Positions 16,784 through 25,252 of a stretch of DNA of 64,000 nt are shown here, one piece after another. The notes beneath the pieces were generated by a model. The model was not told where the DNA came from and did not search any database. It worked only from the letters and a program-made list of their open reading frames with translations. A program made the translations under genes and the position numbers. The stretch is from Actinokineospora bangkokensis. GTDB taxonomy: Bacteria > Actinomycetota > Actinomycetes > Mycobacteriales > Pseudonocardiaceae. Where the stretch lies: NCBI RefSeq assembly GCF_001940455.1, contig NZ_MKQR01000018.1, positions 1 to 64,000 of the forward strand. The letters are read 5' to 3'. Each line of letters starts with the position of its first letter. Position 1 is the first letter of the stretch.

Positions 16784-19038
16784 CGCTGCCGCGTCCTCTC
16801 GTCCTCACGGGCCTCTTCGGCCTTCTTCTGCAGCTCCCCGAGCTGGCGCAGCAGCTCGATCGGGCCCTTGCCGAACTGGTCGGCCGCCCCGCCGTACCCG
16901 CCGCTGGACAGCGCGGCGTAGGCCTGCGGGTACTCGGTGCGCAACCGCTCCTGGACCCACGCGGCCCGCTCGCGCAGCACCTGCGGGCCCGAGCCCTCCC
17001 GCAGCCACTGGTCGACCTTCGTGTAGTCCTGGCGCGCCTGCTCCCAGGTCACCGGCGCGCCCTCGGTCCGGCCGGGGCCCGCCTCACCGGTCGGCCGCCC
17101 CTCGGGCGTTCCGTCCTCGGTGGGGCGCCCACCCGCGGCGCCGTCCTCCGGCGGGCGGGAACCCGCGCCGGGGAGCGCGGCAGGCGCGCTGTCCGTCCGC
17201 TGTGGACCAGGCGGGGGTGCCTGCGCGCCGTCGTTGGGCCGCGCCCCGGTGCCGGGGCTGCCCAGCGAATCCGGCGCGGTGTTCGTCCGCGGCGGCGGTC
17301 CACTGGGGACGGCATCCGGACGCGGCTGCGCACCCAGACCACCGGGCGCGGTGTTCGTCCGCGGCGGCGGCCCGCTCGGAGCGGCGTCCGGGCGCGGCTG
17401 CGCACCCAAGCCACCAGGCGCCGTGTTCGTCCGCGGCGGCGGCCCGCTCGGCACCGCATCCGGGCGCGGCTGCGCACCCAGAGCACCAGGCGCGGTGTTC
17501 GTCCGCGGCGGCGGGGCCGGGACAGCTCCGCCCTCGGGCAGGGTGTTCGCCCGCGGCGGCGGGCCACCGCCGGGTTCACCGGGGCGCGGCTGCGCGCCGA
17601 GCCCGGCCGGAGCGGTGTCGCTGCGCGGCGGAGGTCCGAACGACGACGGCTGCGGGCGCGGCTGCGCACCCAGACCCGCCGGGGCGGTGTCGCTGCGCGG
17701 CGGGGGCCCGAACGACGACGGCTGCGGACGCGGCTGCGCACCCAGCCCCCCAGGGGCCGTGTTCGTGCGCGGGGGCGGCGCCGGAGCGGCGTCCGGGCGC
17801 GGCCCCACGGGCAGGTTCCCGCTGAACCCGGTCGGCGCCGTGTCGGACCGCTGCGGCGGCGGCGGTGCGCCGTCCGCGCGTCCCCCGCCGGGCGGTGTGA
17901 GGCCGCTGGGGCTCGTGCCGCTGCCTGGCCCGGCCGACGCCGGACGCGGGGGTCCGCCGGTGGGGGCGTCCACCCTGCCCGGACCCGCGGGCGGCGGCGC
18001 GCCGTCCGCGCTGCCCGGCCTGGCCGGGCCACCGCCGGGCGCGTCAACACCGCTCGCACCCGACGGTGGCGGTGCGCCCGGGGAGCCGGGGCGGTTGGGG
18101 CCGCCGCTGGGGGCGTCGACACCGCTCGGGTTGGTCGGCGGCGGTTGCCCGTCCGCGGTGCCGGGTCGGGTGCCGCCACCGGGGGGCGCGTCGACGCCGG
18201 GCGGCCGGTTGGGCGGCGGGGCGCCCACGACGTCCGGGCGCGCGCCCGCGCTGCCGCCCGGCTTGCCGACGCCCCTGGTCAGCGAGAACAGGCTGGTGAG
18301 CCGCTGCGCGGACCGCACGAGGGCCTGCACGGCCTGGGTCAGCTTGGAGAGCAGCTTGATCGACAGCGCGCCCGCGTGCACGACGCAGTACTCCAGCGCC
18401 ACCACCAGCGAGGCCCCGAAGGTGATCTCCGCGGTGGCCAGCCCGATGAGCACCACCGAGACGAAGTCGCCGATGGCGGCGGAGATCAGGTCGCGCACCA
18501 GGGTGCGCACCGCGGCCATCACCGCGTTGCAGGCGGCCAGGATCGTCGCCGCGGTCGAGGTCACCTTGGCGTGCAGGTCGAGCAGGGCGAGCCGGTCCTT
18601 CATCGTCGCCTGGAACGCCTCGGCGGCCGGGCCGGTCCACCCGGCCACGTCGCGGTTGAGCGCCTTCGCCAGGCCCTCCCCGGTCGTCGACAGCGCCTGG
18701 GCGACCCCGTTCAGCTCCGCGATCAGCCGCTGCACCTCGTCGGGGTCGCCGGTGACCAGGTCGAGGAAGTCCTGCAGGAAGCCGATGTGCTCGATCAGCC
18801 ACCCCACGCCCGCCGAGATCGCCGCGCCGAACGGGTTGATCGCGGTCAACCCCAGCTCCACGACCGCGCCGACGACGCCGATCCCGATCGCCGCCCCCAG
18901 GAACCCCTTGTCCTGGGCGTCGGCCTCCTTCAGCGCGTCGATGTTGAGGTAGATGCTGTAGGCGGAGTCGGCGATGCCCGCCCCGCGCAGCCGGTTCTCC
19001 TTGTTGACCCCCAGCCACGGCTGGAACGGCTTGGTCAT
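16780..19038 (-). CDS. Large WXG-like ESX-cluster protein with 24-residue Pro-rich tandem repeats
   Basis: This 752-aa protein has four parts. The first is an N-terminal PFQPWLGVNKENRLRGAG segment. Next come about 270 residues of helices with hydrophobic stretches (GIGVVGAVVELGL, FVSVVLIGLATAEITFGASL) resembling toxin-carrying WXG-type proteins. A Pro/Gly region of about 380 residues has two repeat classes: GVDAPxGG-type units, then PPPRTNTAPGGLGAQPRP-type units. The last is a charged helical C-terminal domain of about 90 residues starting near WEQARQDYTK. The ATG at 19038 overlaps the stop of the small EspC-like gene (ATGA). I see no enzymatic motif. It may be a secreted scaffold or effector of the ESX system. 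Confidence 0.72.
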   Translation of the reverse strand: MTKPFQPWLGVNKENRLRGAGIADSAYSIYLNIDALKEADAQDKGFLGAAIGIGVVGAVVELGLTAINPFGAAISAGVGWLIEHIGFLQDFLDLVTGDPDEVQRLIAELNGVAQALSTTGEGLAKALNRDVAGWTGPAAEAFQATMKDRLALLDLHAKVTSTAATILAACNAVMAAVRTLVRDLISAAIGDFVSVVLIGLATAEITFGASLVVALEYCVVHAGALSIKLLSKLTQAVQALVRSAQRLTSLFSLTRGVGKPGGSAGARPDVVGAPPPNRPPGVDAPPGGGTRPGTADGQPPPTNPSGVDAPSGGPNRPGSPGAPPPSGASGVDAPGGGPARPGSADGAPPPAGPGRVDAPTGGPPRPASAGPGSGTSPSGLTPPGGGRADGAPPPPQRSDTAPTGFSGNLPVGPRPDAAPAPPPRTNTAPGGLGAQPRPQPSSFGPPPRSDTAPAGLGAQPRPQPSSFGPPPRSDTAPAGLGAQPRPGEPGGGPPPRANTLPEGGAVPAPPPRTNTAPGALGAQPRPDAVPSGPPPRTNTAPGGLGAQPRPDAAPSGPPPRTNTAPGGLGAQPRPDAVPSGPPPRTNTAPDSLGSPGTGARPNDGAQAPPPGPQRTDSAPAALPGAGSRPPEDGAAGGRPTEDGTPEGRPTGEAGPGRTEGAPVTWEQARQDYTKVDQWLREGSGPQVLRERAAWVQERLRTEYPQAYAALSSGGYGGAADQFGKGPIELLRQLGELQKKAEEAREDERTRQR
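17279..17790 (-). repeat. 72-bp in-frame tandem repeats
   Basis: The sequence GTGTTCGTCC (or close variants) recurs at 17279, 17351, 17423 and 17495, exactly 72 bp apart. After one shortened 48-bp unit at 17543 it recurs at 17615, 17687 and 17759, again 72 bp apart. Each unit encodes 24 residues of the PPPR(T/S)(N/D)TAP(G/A)GLGAQPRP type. High nucleotide identity between copies indicates recent expansion and potential for length variation. Confidence 0.85.
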
Positions 19039-19343
19039 GCGCCCATCGACCCGGCGTTGGTGCCCTCGGTGCGCCGGTAGTCCTCGGCGGTGGCGCGCAG
19101 CGCGACCGCGTCGGCGGCCAGCGCCTCCAGCGTGTGCCGCAGCATGTCCTGCGCGGCCTGCATCGCGGTCCGCGCGGGCGCTGCGAACGCCTGCCCCAGC
19201 ACCAGCCCGAAGGCGTGCCACTGGAAGCTGTTCACCGCCTCGACGCGCCTGCGCGCCTCCGCCACCTCGTCGTGCGTGCGGTCCAGCTCAGCGGCGAACG
19301 CGCTGAGCACCTCTGGCGTAACGCCGAACTGCCCACTGGTCAT
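19035..19343 (-). CDS. EspC/WXG100-like small type VII secretion target
   Basis: This 102-aa helical hairpin-type protein (TPEVLSAFAAELDRTHDEV, then SFQWHAFGLVLGQAF at the turn and a long second helix) matches the EspC-like family of small ESX-secreted proteins better than classical WXG100: the W-x-G turn is replaced by WHAFG. It lacks a signal peptide. The ATG at 19343 is preceded by GGGGAGC with good spacing; an ATG at 19355 is also in frame. It is the first gene of the cluster, overlaps the next gene by ATGA, and so probably sets transcription and stoichiometry for all six. Confidence 0.75.
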   Translation of the reverse strand: MTSGQFGVTPEVLSAFAAELDRTHDEVAEARRRVEAVNSFQWHAFGLVLGQAFAAPARTAMQAAQDMLRHTLEALAADAVALRATAEDYRRTEGTNAGSMGA

Positions 19344-19419
19344 CGTGCTCCCCATCCCCCCGCGCCCGCCCCGTACGGCGGACGGTCACGATGCTGGCAG
19401 CCGCCAGTCAGATAGGGGA

Positions 19420-19541
19420 ATGATTCGGATCATGTCGTAATCTGCTTGTAAGGGTCTCCCTCCCCGCTCCGACCTGTCGGATGTCGCCGTGGCGCTGCCG
19501 CCGCGCCGTGAGCCACCAGGATGTGTCCTGGGTCACCCAGG
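19420..19541. promoter_or_regulatory. Candidate control region upstream of the ESX cluster and lipoprotein
   Basis: The 263-bp gap between the divergent ESX cluster and the lipoprotein holds an AT-rich imperfect palindrome ATGATTCGGATCAT (19420-19433) close to the ESX side. It also holds a perfect palindrome CCTGGGT-C-ACCCAGG (19527-19541) closer to the lipoprotein. Either may be a regulator site. No binding protein can be assigned. Confidence 0.35.
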
Positions 19542-19619
19542 CTGCACCCGGGCCACCCGGTAGTCGTCCCTGCACCTGAGGCACGGACCGCGCTTTCCCC
19601 TCGATGACAGGAGAATCCC

Positions 19620-20249
19620 ATGATCAAGCGCATCGCCACCGCGACCGCCGCACTGGCGGGCGCCGCCACCCTCGCCGCCTGCGGCCCGTCCGACTCCGCC
19701 ACACCCGCACCCCAGAGCCAGGCCCAGAGCCCGCCCCGGACCACCTCGGCCCCCTCGTCCACCGAGTCCGCCAACGCCACGACCGCCGCGACCACCACCG
19801 GCGCGTCCACCGAGACCCCGCGCTGCGCGACCTCAGCCCTCAAGCTCGAAGTCGGCACCCCCGTGGAGGACCAGGACTCCCCCGGCCAGTTCACGATGGA
19901 CCTGACCTACCGCAACACCTCCCAGCGCACCTGCGCCCTCTACGGCGTCCCCGGCGTCGACCTCCAGGGCCCCGACAACCCCAACGGCCCCGTCTACCAC
20001 CTCCCCCGCGTCGACAACGGCGTCAAGTACAACGAGGTCCCCCCAGGCTCCGCCGCCTCGGCCTCCCTCACCTTCCTCGTCCCCGACGGCCCCGCCGAGA
20101 CCTGGATCCCCACCACCATCGTCACCACGCCCCCCGGCCAGACCACCCAGCTGACCGCCCCCTGGCCCAACGGCTCCCCCGTCCTCCGCCAGGACGCCGC
20201 CACCCGCCCCGGCACCTACGTCAACGGCATCCTCGGCACCACCTCCTGA
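19620..20249 (+). CDS. Secreted lipoprotein, DUF4232-like
   Basis: This 209-aa lipoprotein has a signal MIKRIATATAALAGAATLAA with lipobox LAAC (Cys21 would be lipidated). A disordered Thr/Ser/Ala-rich linker to about residue 65 leads to a beta-rich domain with FTMDLTYRNTSQRTCALYG and GSAASASLTFLV. This resembles DUF4232 proteins, common actinomycete surface lipoproteins with an immunoglobulin-like fold. Two cysteines in the domain probably pair. AGGAG lies seven bases before the ATG. Function is unknown. It is divergent from the ESX cluster and convergent with a TetR gene, with no obvious operon partners. Confidence 0.8.
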   Translation: MIKRIATATAALAGAATLAACGPSDSATPAPQSQAQSPPRTTSAPSSTESANATTAATTTGASTETPRCATSALKLEVGTPVEDQDSPGQFTMDLTYRNTSQRTCALYGVPGVDLQGPDNPNGPVYHLPRVDNGVKYNEVPPGSAASASLTFLVPDGPAETWIPTTIVTTPPGQTTQLTAPWPNGSPVLRQDAATRPGTYVNGILGTTS

Positions 20250-20264
20250 CCCCCACCACCTCGA

Positions 20265-20867
20265 TCACGGGGAAGTGGCCAGGGAGGCGATGTGGTCGAG
20301 GGCCGCCTCCAGGGCCGTGCGCATGGGGGTGATGTCCCGTTGTGCTTGCGCCAGCAGGATTCCCCCTTCGAGCGCGGCGACCAGCAGGGTGGCGAGCCGG
20401 TGGGGGTCGGCCGTGGGCGGGAGGACGCCGGTGGCGGTCATGGTGGTGAGCCCGGCGGCGAGGTGGGCGATCCAGTCGTGGAAGGCGGTGGAGAGGGTGG
20501 CGCGGGTCTGGGGGTCCGTCTCGGCCAGTTGGGGGACGAGGGAGCCGAGGCGGCAGCCGCCCGCGGCGTTGTCGGCGGCGATGAGGGCGATGTTGGCCTC
20601 GACCCAGGCGCGCAGGGCGGGCAGGGTGTCGACCGGGCCCTGGTTGGCCACCAGTTCCGCGGCGCGGTGGACGGCGACGGCCCGGAGGAGGTCGTCGCGG
20701 TCGGTGAAGTAGTGGTAGAGCTGCGAGCCGGAGACGTCGGCCGCCGCTTGGACGTCGGCCAGGGCCACCTGGGCCGCGCCGCGGTGGAACACCAGGTCGG
20801 CGGCGGCCGCGACGATGCGCGCGCGGGTCGCCAGGCCCTTGGCCGTCAGGGGTCGGTCGGTCGCCAT
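20265..20867 (-). CDS. TetR-family transcriptional regulator
   Basis: This 200-aa protein has an N-terminal helix-turn-helix (ATRARIVAAAADLVFHRGA then ALADVQAAADVSGSQLYHYF, about 11-55) and a TetR C-terminal domain with a GGCRLGSLVPQLAE motif typical of the YcdC/LmrA-like branch. It is divergent from an alpha/beta hydrolase gene 81 bp away, the probable target. The ATG at 20867 fits the family start; an in-frame ATG at 20888 would add seven residues. Neither has a clear ribosome-binding site. The ligand is unknown. Confidence 0.85.
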   Translation of the reverse strand: MATDRPLTAKGLATRARIVAAAADLVFHRGAAQVALADVQAAADVSGSQLYHYFTDRDDLLRAVAVHRAAELVANQGPVDTLPALRAWVEANIALIAADNAAGGCRLGSLVPQLAETDPQTRATLSTAFHDWIAHLAAGLTTMTATGVLPPTADPHRLATLLVAALEGGILLAQAQRDITPMRTALEAALDHIASLATSP

Positions 20868-20948
20868 GCCGAGAACAGTACCCGGCATTCCATTTTTCTG
20901 GGTTGCTCACCCCAATACGGTGGGACCACAGTCGACGAGAGGAAACCC

Positions 20949-21809
20949 GTGGTCCACCACCGCTACGCCACAGTGCAGGGGCGCAAGCTGTTCTACCGGG
21001 AGGCGGGCGCGCCCGACGCCCCCGCGATCGTGCTGCTGCACGGCTACCCGACCAGCTCGTTCATGTTCCGCGACCTCATCCCGCGCCTGGCCGACCGCTT
21101 CCGGGTCATCGCCCCCGACCACCTGGGCTTCGGCCTGTCCGACGCACCCCCGGTCGAGGAGTTCGACTACACCTTCGACGCGCTCGCGGACCTGACCGCG
21201 GGCCTGCTGGCCACCCTCGGCGTCGAGCGCTACGCCGTCTACACCCAGGACTACGGCGCCCCGATCGCGTGGCGGCTCGCCATCGCCGACCCGGCGGCCA
21301 TCACCGCCGTCATCAGCCAGAACGGCAACGCCTACGACGACGGCTTCACCGACGACTTCTGGGCGCCGGTGTGGGCGTGGGGGCGCGAGCAGACCCCCGA
21401 GACCGAGGCGGGCGTGCGCCCCGCGCTGTCCCTCGACGCGATCCGCTGGCAGTACACCCACGGCGTCCCCGACCAGACCGCCATCAGCCCCGACACCTGG
21501 CTGCACGACCACGCCGCCGTGTCCCGCCCCGGCAACGACGCCGTGCAGCTGCGCCTGTTCGCGGACTACACCAACAACCCGCCGCTCTACCCCGCCCTGC
21601 ACCAGGTCCTGCGCGACACCCGCGTCCCCGTCCTCGCGATCTGGGGCAGGCACGACGAGATCTTCGCCCCCGCTGGCGCGCAGGCCTTCCTCCGCGACGC
21701 CCCGCACGCCGAGGTCCACCTGCTCGACGGCGGCCACTTCCTTCTGGAGAGCCACCTCGACGACGCCGCCCCGATCATCGTCGACTTCCTGGCCCGCAAC
21801 GCGGTCTAG
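20949..21809 (+). CDS. Alpha/beta hydrolase, haloalkane dehalogenase/epoxide hydrolase-like
   Basis: This 286-aa alpha/beta-fold hydrolase has the oxyanion region LLHGYPTSSFMFRDLIPRLA, the nucleophile elbow QDYGAPIAWRLA (Asp nucleophile as in dehalogenases and epoxide hydrolases, where esterases have Ser), the acid region IWGRHDEIFAPAG and the catalytic His in GGHFLLESH. The likely chemistry is hydrolytic opening of epoxides or halogenated compounds, though many such proteins have unknown substrates. The GTG at 20949 follows GAGAGGAAA. The gene is divergent from TetR and so probably repressed by it. A GC hairpin directly follows the stop. Confidence 0.85.
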   Translation: MVHHRYATVQGRKLFYREAGAPDAPAIVLLHGYPTSSFMFRDLIPRLADRFRVIAPDHLGFGLSDAPPVEEFDYTFDALADLTAGLLATLGVERYAVYTQDYGAPIAWRLAIADPAAITAVISQNGNAYDDGFTDDFWAPVWAWGREQTPETEAGVRPALSLDAIRWQYTHGVPDQTAISPDTWLHDHAAVSRPGNDAVQLRLFADYTNNPPLYPALHQVLRDTRVPVLAIWGRHDEIFAPAGAQAFLRDAPHAEVHLLDGGHFLLESHLDDAAPIIVDFLARNAV

Positions 21810-21829
21810 GCGGGGTTCCACACCCCGCC
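21809..21829 (+). terminator. Hairpin after the hydrolase gene
   Basis: GGCGGGG (21809-21815) pairs perfectly with CCCCGCC (21823-21829) across a 7-nt loop, starting at the last base of the stop codon. There is no U tract. A second GC-rich inverted pair follows immediately. Confidence 0.55.
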
Positions 21830-21887
21830 GCCCACCCTGCGGCGGCGCCCCCGTCCGTCCGCTCGGGATTCGGCCCGCGCGCCGACG

Positions 21888-22880
21888 GTGGTCGCCGCGC
21901 TCCCACCGGGTAACGGGAGCGCGCCGGAAAGCGAGCTGAGCCTGCCCGAGCTGCGGGAGGTGTGGCTCATGCTCAAGGACGTCGAGTCGTTCCACTTCAC
22001 CGCCGACCGCAAGGCGGAGCTGCGCAGGGACCTCGACGACCGGGAGGACCCGGTGAAGACCACCGAGCGCGAGCGGGTGGCGCGCGAGCGCGCCGAGGCG
22101 CAGCAGGCGGTCGAGCGGCGGCTGCGCCTGCAGGGCTTGGCCGCCCTGGGCGGGGACGGGGCCACCTGGACGGCCCGCCGGGAGCAGATCGAGGAGTGGT
22201 GGGCGGGGGTGAAGGCGGCGGAGGCCGGGGAGACGTGGGCGGGCGCGTACGCGGCCAACCGCCTCTCCGCCCGGCAGATCGGCGCCAACCACAAGGACGC
22301 GCTGGGCCTGCACGACCTCAGCGCCTCCCTGCTGGACGGGTCGAAGCCCACGGTGCTGGAGCAGCTGAAGCACTACGGCGACGCCATCGTGGTGTTCATG
22401 CCCGTGCCCAGCGAGACCGACGCGCAGGTCTTCCACGCCATCTCCACCCTCGCGGAGCCGGACGAGCCGGTGCTGCGCGGCTACCGCAACAACCTCACCC
22501 GCGTCCGCTTGGCCCAAGGCAGCGACATGCACACCATCTTCGTCGACGACGGCGCGGGCCCGCCCGCCCCGGTCCGCGCCCGCTACGGCATCACCGGCCG
22601 CGTGCAGCGCGCCAAGGGCGCCCCGGAGGTCCTCGCCGACGAGGTCGACATCGATGCCCGCCGCACCAACGCCCTCCAGCACAGCAAGATCCTCGGCGCG
22701 GGCGCCACCCAGGCGGTCAACGAGATCGTCGTCGCCTACCGCAAGCACGCCTCCCCGGTCTTCCCCTGCTTCGCCAAGTGGGACCAGGCGACCCAACGCT
22801 TCAACGTCCTCAAGGACGGCAACCCCTCCACCCCCACCGGCGCCTACATCACCAACACCGGCACCTGGCACGACGCCTGA
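21888..22880 (+). CDS. Protein of unknown function (330 aa)
   Basis: I do not recognise this family. The first 130 residues are charged and helical (LPELREVWLMLKDVESFHF; RERAEAQQAVERRLRLQGL). The C-terminal 200 residues look like a soluble alpha/beta domain with AIVVFMPVPSETDAQVF, GYRNNLTRVRLAQGSDMHT and VNEIVVAYRKHASPVFPC. There is no signal peptide or membrane segment, so it is probably cytoplasmic. GTG 21888 is the longest start; an ATG at 21969 preceded by GGGAGG is a good alternative that would remove 27 residues. It stands alone between hairpins, with no functional hint from its neighbours. Confidence 0.65.
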   Translation: MVAALPPGNGSAPESELSLPELREVWLMLKDVESFHFTADRKAELRRDLDDREDPVKTTERERVARERAEAQQAVERRLRLQGLAALGGDGATWTARREQIEEWWAGVKAAEAGETWAGAYAANRLSARQIGANHKDALGLHDLSASLLDGSKPTVLEQLKHYGDAIVVFMPVPSETDAQVFHAISTLAEPDEPVLRGYRNNLTRVRLAQGSDMHTIFVDDGAGPPAPVRARYGITGRVQRAKGAPEVLADEVDIDARRTNALQHSKILGAGATQAVNEIVVAYRKHASPVFPCFAKWDQATQRFNVLKDGNPSTPTGAYITNTGTWHDA

Positions 22881-22886
22881 TCGGCG

Positions 22887-22916
22887 GGCGGGCCCGCGCC
22901 CCGGCGTGGGCCCGCC
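22887..22916. terminator. Bidirectional hairpin terminator
   Basis: GGCGGGCCC (22887-22895) pairs perfectly with GGGCCCGCC (22908-22916), with a 12-nt loop. It lies between the converging unknown gene and the LysR gene. Confidence 0.7.
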
Positions 22917-22935
22917 GCGGTTGCGAGCGCGGGGG

Positions 22936-23847
22936 TCAGAGGGTGGTCTGGTAGTCGCGGGCGCCTTCGACGAGGAGTTGGTGCATCGCGAGTTCGGCGG
23001 GGGCGCGGAGGCGGTCCTGGCGGTGGGCCAACAGGATTCGGCGGGCCGGGACGTCGCCGGTGAGGGTGAGGACGCGGACGTCGGGGTGGGGGTTGCGGAC
23101 CGCGGTGCGGGGGGCGAGGGCGATGCCGAGGCCGACGCTGACCATGGCTTGCGCCTCCTGGTAGTCGTTGGCCTCGAAGGCGATGCGGGGGGTGAAGCCC
23201 GCGGCCCGGCAGCTGCGGTCGAGGACCTCGCCGACGGGGTGGTCGTGGCCGCGCACGACCCAGTCCTCCTCGGCGAGCTCGGCCATGGCGGTCTGGCGGC
23301 GGCGGGCGAGGCGGTGGTCGGCGGCGACGATGAGGACCGTGGGGTCCTCCAGCAGCGGGGTGAGGGCGAACTCGGCCGGGTCGGTGCGGCTCCACTGGTA
23401 GTCCCAGAGCAGGGAGATGCCGACCACGCCGCTCTCCAGCAGGGCGATCAGCTCGTCGAAGCGGGCGCTGCGCACGTCCAGGCGCAGGTCGGGGTGTTCG
23501 CGGCGGAAGCGGCTGACCACCCGGGGCAGCAGGGCGCTGGCGGCGGTGGGGAAGGTGCCGACCGACACCGTGCCCCGGCGCAGGCCCGCCAGCTCGGCCA
23601 GGTCGGCCTCGGCGGCGCGCAGCCTGCGCAGCACGTGCCGGGCGTGGTCGGCCAGGACCACCCCGGCCTCGGTGGGGCGCACGCCCCGGGGCAGGCGGTG
23701 CAGCAGCGGCTGCCCGGCCTCGACCTCCAGCCTGCGCAGCTGCTGGGAGACCGCCGAGGGCGAGTAGCCGAGCTGGTCGGCCGCCGCGGTCATCGAGCCG
23801 GTGTCCACCACCGCGGCGAGCAGCGCCAACCGCCTGACGTCCAGCAC
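22936..23847 (-). CDS. LysR-family transcriptional regulator
   Basis: This 303-aa LysR-type protein has an N-terminal winged helix (LDVRRLALLAAVVDTGSMTAA, then SPSAVSQQLRRLEVEAG) and a co-inducer-binding domain (TVSVGTFPTAASALLPRVV, GLGIALAPRTAV). The GTG at 23847 has GGGAGG upstream and gives the canonical LysR N-terminus; longer in-frame starts exist at 23886 and above. It is divergent from the prpF-like/transporter pair with a palindromic box in the gap, so it is almost certainly their activator, responding to the transported acid or a breakdown product. Identity of the co-inducer is inference only. Confidence 0.9.
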   Translation of the reverse strand: MLDVRRLALLAAVVDTGSMTAAADQLGYSPSAVSQQLRRLEVEAGQPLLHRLPRGVRPTEAGVVLADHARHVLRRLRAAEADLAELAGLRRGTVSVGTFPTAASALLPRVVSRFRREHPDLRLDVRSARFDELIALLESGVVGISLLWDYQWSRTDPAEFALTPLLEDPTVLIVAADHRLARRRQTAMAELAEEDWVVRGHDHPVGEVLDRSCRAAGFTPRIAFEANDYQEAQAMVSVGLGIALAPRTAVRNPHPDVRVLTLTGDVPARRILLAHRQDRLRAPAELAMHQLLVEGARDYQTTL

Positions 23848-23984
23848 CGGGGGCCTCCCGCGTCGACTCGTTCCACTGCTCCGCATGACGTCCTGAGCCA
23901 CATCCGTGCGGATCTGCTTCACCCTAGAACACCAGGCCAACGCGTCACAGCCCTGCTGAACACACCATCTGGTCGAATGAAACG

Positions 23985-23999
23985 TGAAGCAGAGCTTCA
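23985..23999. promoter_or_regulatory. Candidate LysR box
   Basis: TGAAGC-AGA-GCTTCA is a perfect 6-bp dyad in the 255-bp gap between the LysR gene and the prpF-like gene, nearer to lysR. It has the T...A outer bases and size of LysR-type activator sites. Assignment to this LysR protein is by position. Confidence 0.5.
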
Positions 24000-24102
24000 T
24001 GGCAGTCCACAAACTCGCGATTGTGCTACAGCGTCGCCGGGGTCACCGTTGCCGTCATCCGAACCCGGTGAGGGCGGCGGCCACCGCCCCGGAGGAGTGG
24101 TT

Positions 24103-25194
24103 GTGCGAGAGATCCCCGCGACGTGGATGCGCGGCGGGACCAGCAAGTGCTGGGTCTTCGACCGCGAGGCGCTGGCCGTGCCCGGCCGGTCGCTGGACGA
24201 GGTGCTGCTGCGCCTCTACGGCAGCCCGGACCCGCGCCAGGTCGACGGGGTGGGCGGGGCGACCTCCACCACCAGCAAGGCCGTCGTGCTCTCCCCCGGG
24301 CAGCGCCGCGGCGTCGACGTCGAGTACACCTTCGCCCAGGTCGGCATCACCGACGGGCGGGTCGACTGGACCAGCAACTGCGGCAACTGCTCGGCGGTCA
24401 TCGGCCCGCACGCGCTGCGCCGGGGCTGGGTGCGCCCGACCGGCGACCGCACCGAGGTGCGGGTGCGCAACACCAACACCGACCAGTTGATCGTGATCGA
24501 GGTGCCGACCCCCGGCGGCCGCCTGGTCGAGGAGGGCGAGGACCGCGACCCCGGGGTCGCCCAGCCCGGCCTCGGCGTGCGGCTGTGGTTCGTCGACCCG
24601 GCGGGCCGCACCACCGGCGCGCTGCTGCCCACCGGCCACGCCGTCGACGTGCTGCACGGCGTGCGGGTCTCCCTCGTCGACGCCGGGGCGCCGGTGGTCG
24701 TCGTCCCGGCCCCCGCCCTGGGCCTCACCGGCCTGGAGGCGCCCGCCGACCTCGACGCCGACACCGACCTGCTCGACCGCCTGGAGCGGCTGCGCCGCGC
24801 CGCCGCGGTGCGCATGGGGCTGGCGAGCACCCCGGAGGCCGCCGCCCGCGCCACCCCCAAGCTCGCCCTGGTCGGCCCCGGCGTGCCCGGGCGCTCCGAC
24901 GCGGCGGTCCGGATGCTGTCCATGGGCCGCACCCACCCCGCGCTGGCCATCACCGGCAGCGTCGCGCTCACCCTCGCGGCCGGAAACACCGGCACCGTGG
25001 TCTCCGATTACACCGGCATCCCCGAGGAGGTGCTGCGCCTGGACACCCCGGCCGGGGTCGTCACCACCCACCCCGGCACCCGCGACGGCCTGCCCGCCGT
25101 GGCCGTGCGGCGCACCACCCGCCGCCTCGGTGACGCCACCCTCGCCCTGCCCGAGGCCCAGGGCACCGGTTCCCGCACCGCCACCGCCGCCTGA
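24103..25194 (+). CDS. PrpF-family aconitate-type isomerase
   Basis: This 363-aa protein belongs to the PrpF family (diaminopimelate-epimerase-like fold), which isomerises double bonds in 2-methyl-aconitate, oxalomesaconate or related tricarboxylates without metal or cofactor. It shows the family start PATWMRGGTSKCWVF, GGATSTTSKAVVLSP, the SNCGNCSA active-site region and a late HPALAITGSVALTLAAG segment. GGAGGAG lies five bases before the GTG at 24103. The following gene encodes a MatC-type transporter 58 bp downstream and a divergent LysR gene precedes it, so the module probably imports and isomerises a di- or tricarboxylate. PrpD and AcnD partners are absent here, so methylcitrate-cycle function is not established. 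Confidence 0.88.
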   Translation: MREIPATWMRGGTSKCWVFDREALAVPGRSLDEVLLRLYGSPDPRQVDGVGGATSTTSKAVVLSPGQRRGVDVEYTFAQVGITDGRVDWTSNCGNCSAVIGPHALRRGWVRPTGDRTEVRVRNTNTDQLIVIEVPTPGGRLVEEGEDRDPGVAQPGLGVRLWFVDPAGRTTGALLPTGHAVDVLHGVRVSLVDAGAPVVVVPAPALGLTGLEAPADLDADTDLLDRLERLRRAAAVRMGLASTPEAAARATPKLALVGPGVPGRSDAAVRMLSMGRTHPALAITGSVALTLAAGNTGTVVSDYTGIPEEVLRLDTPAGVVTTHPGTRDGLPAVAVRRTTRRLGDATLALPEAQGTGSRTATAA

Positions 25195-25252
25195 CCCCGA
25201 CCCGCCGCCGGGCCGCCGGGGCCGCCGGGCGCCTGATCCCCCGAGGACAACG

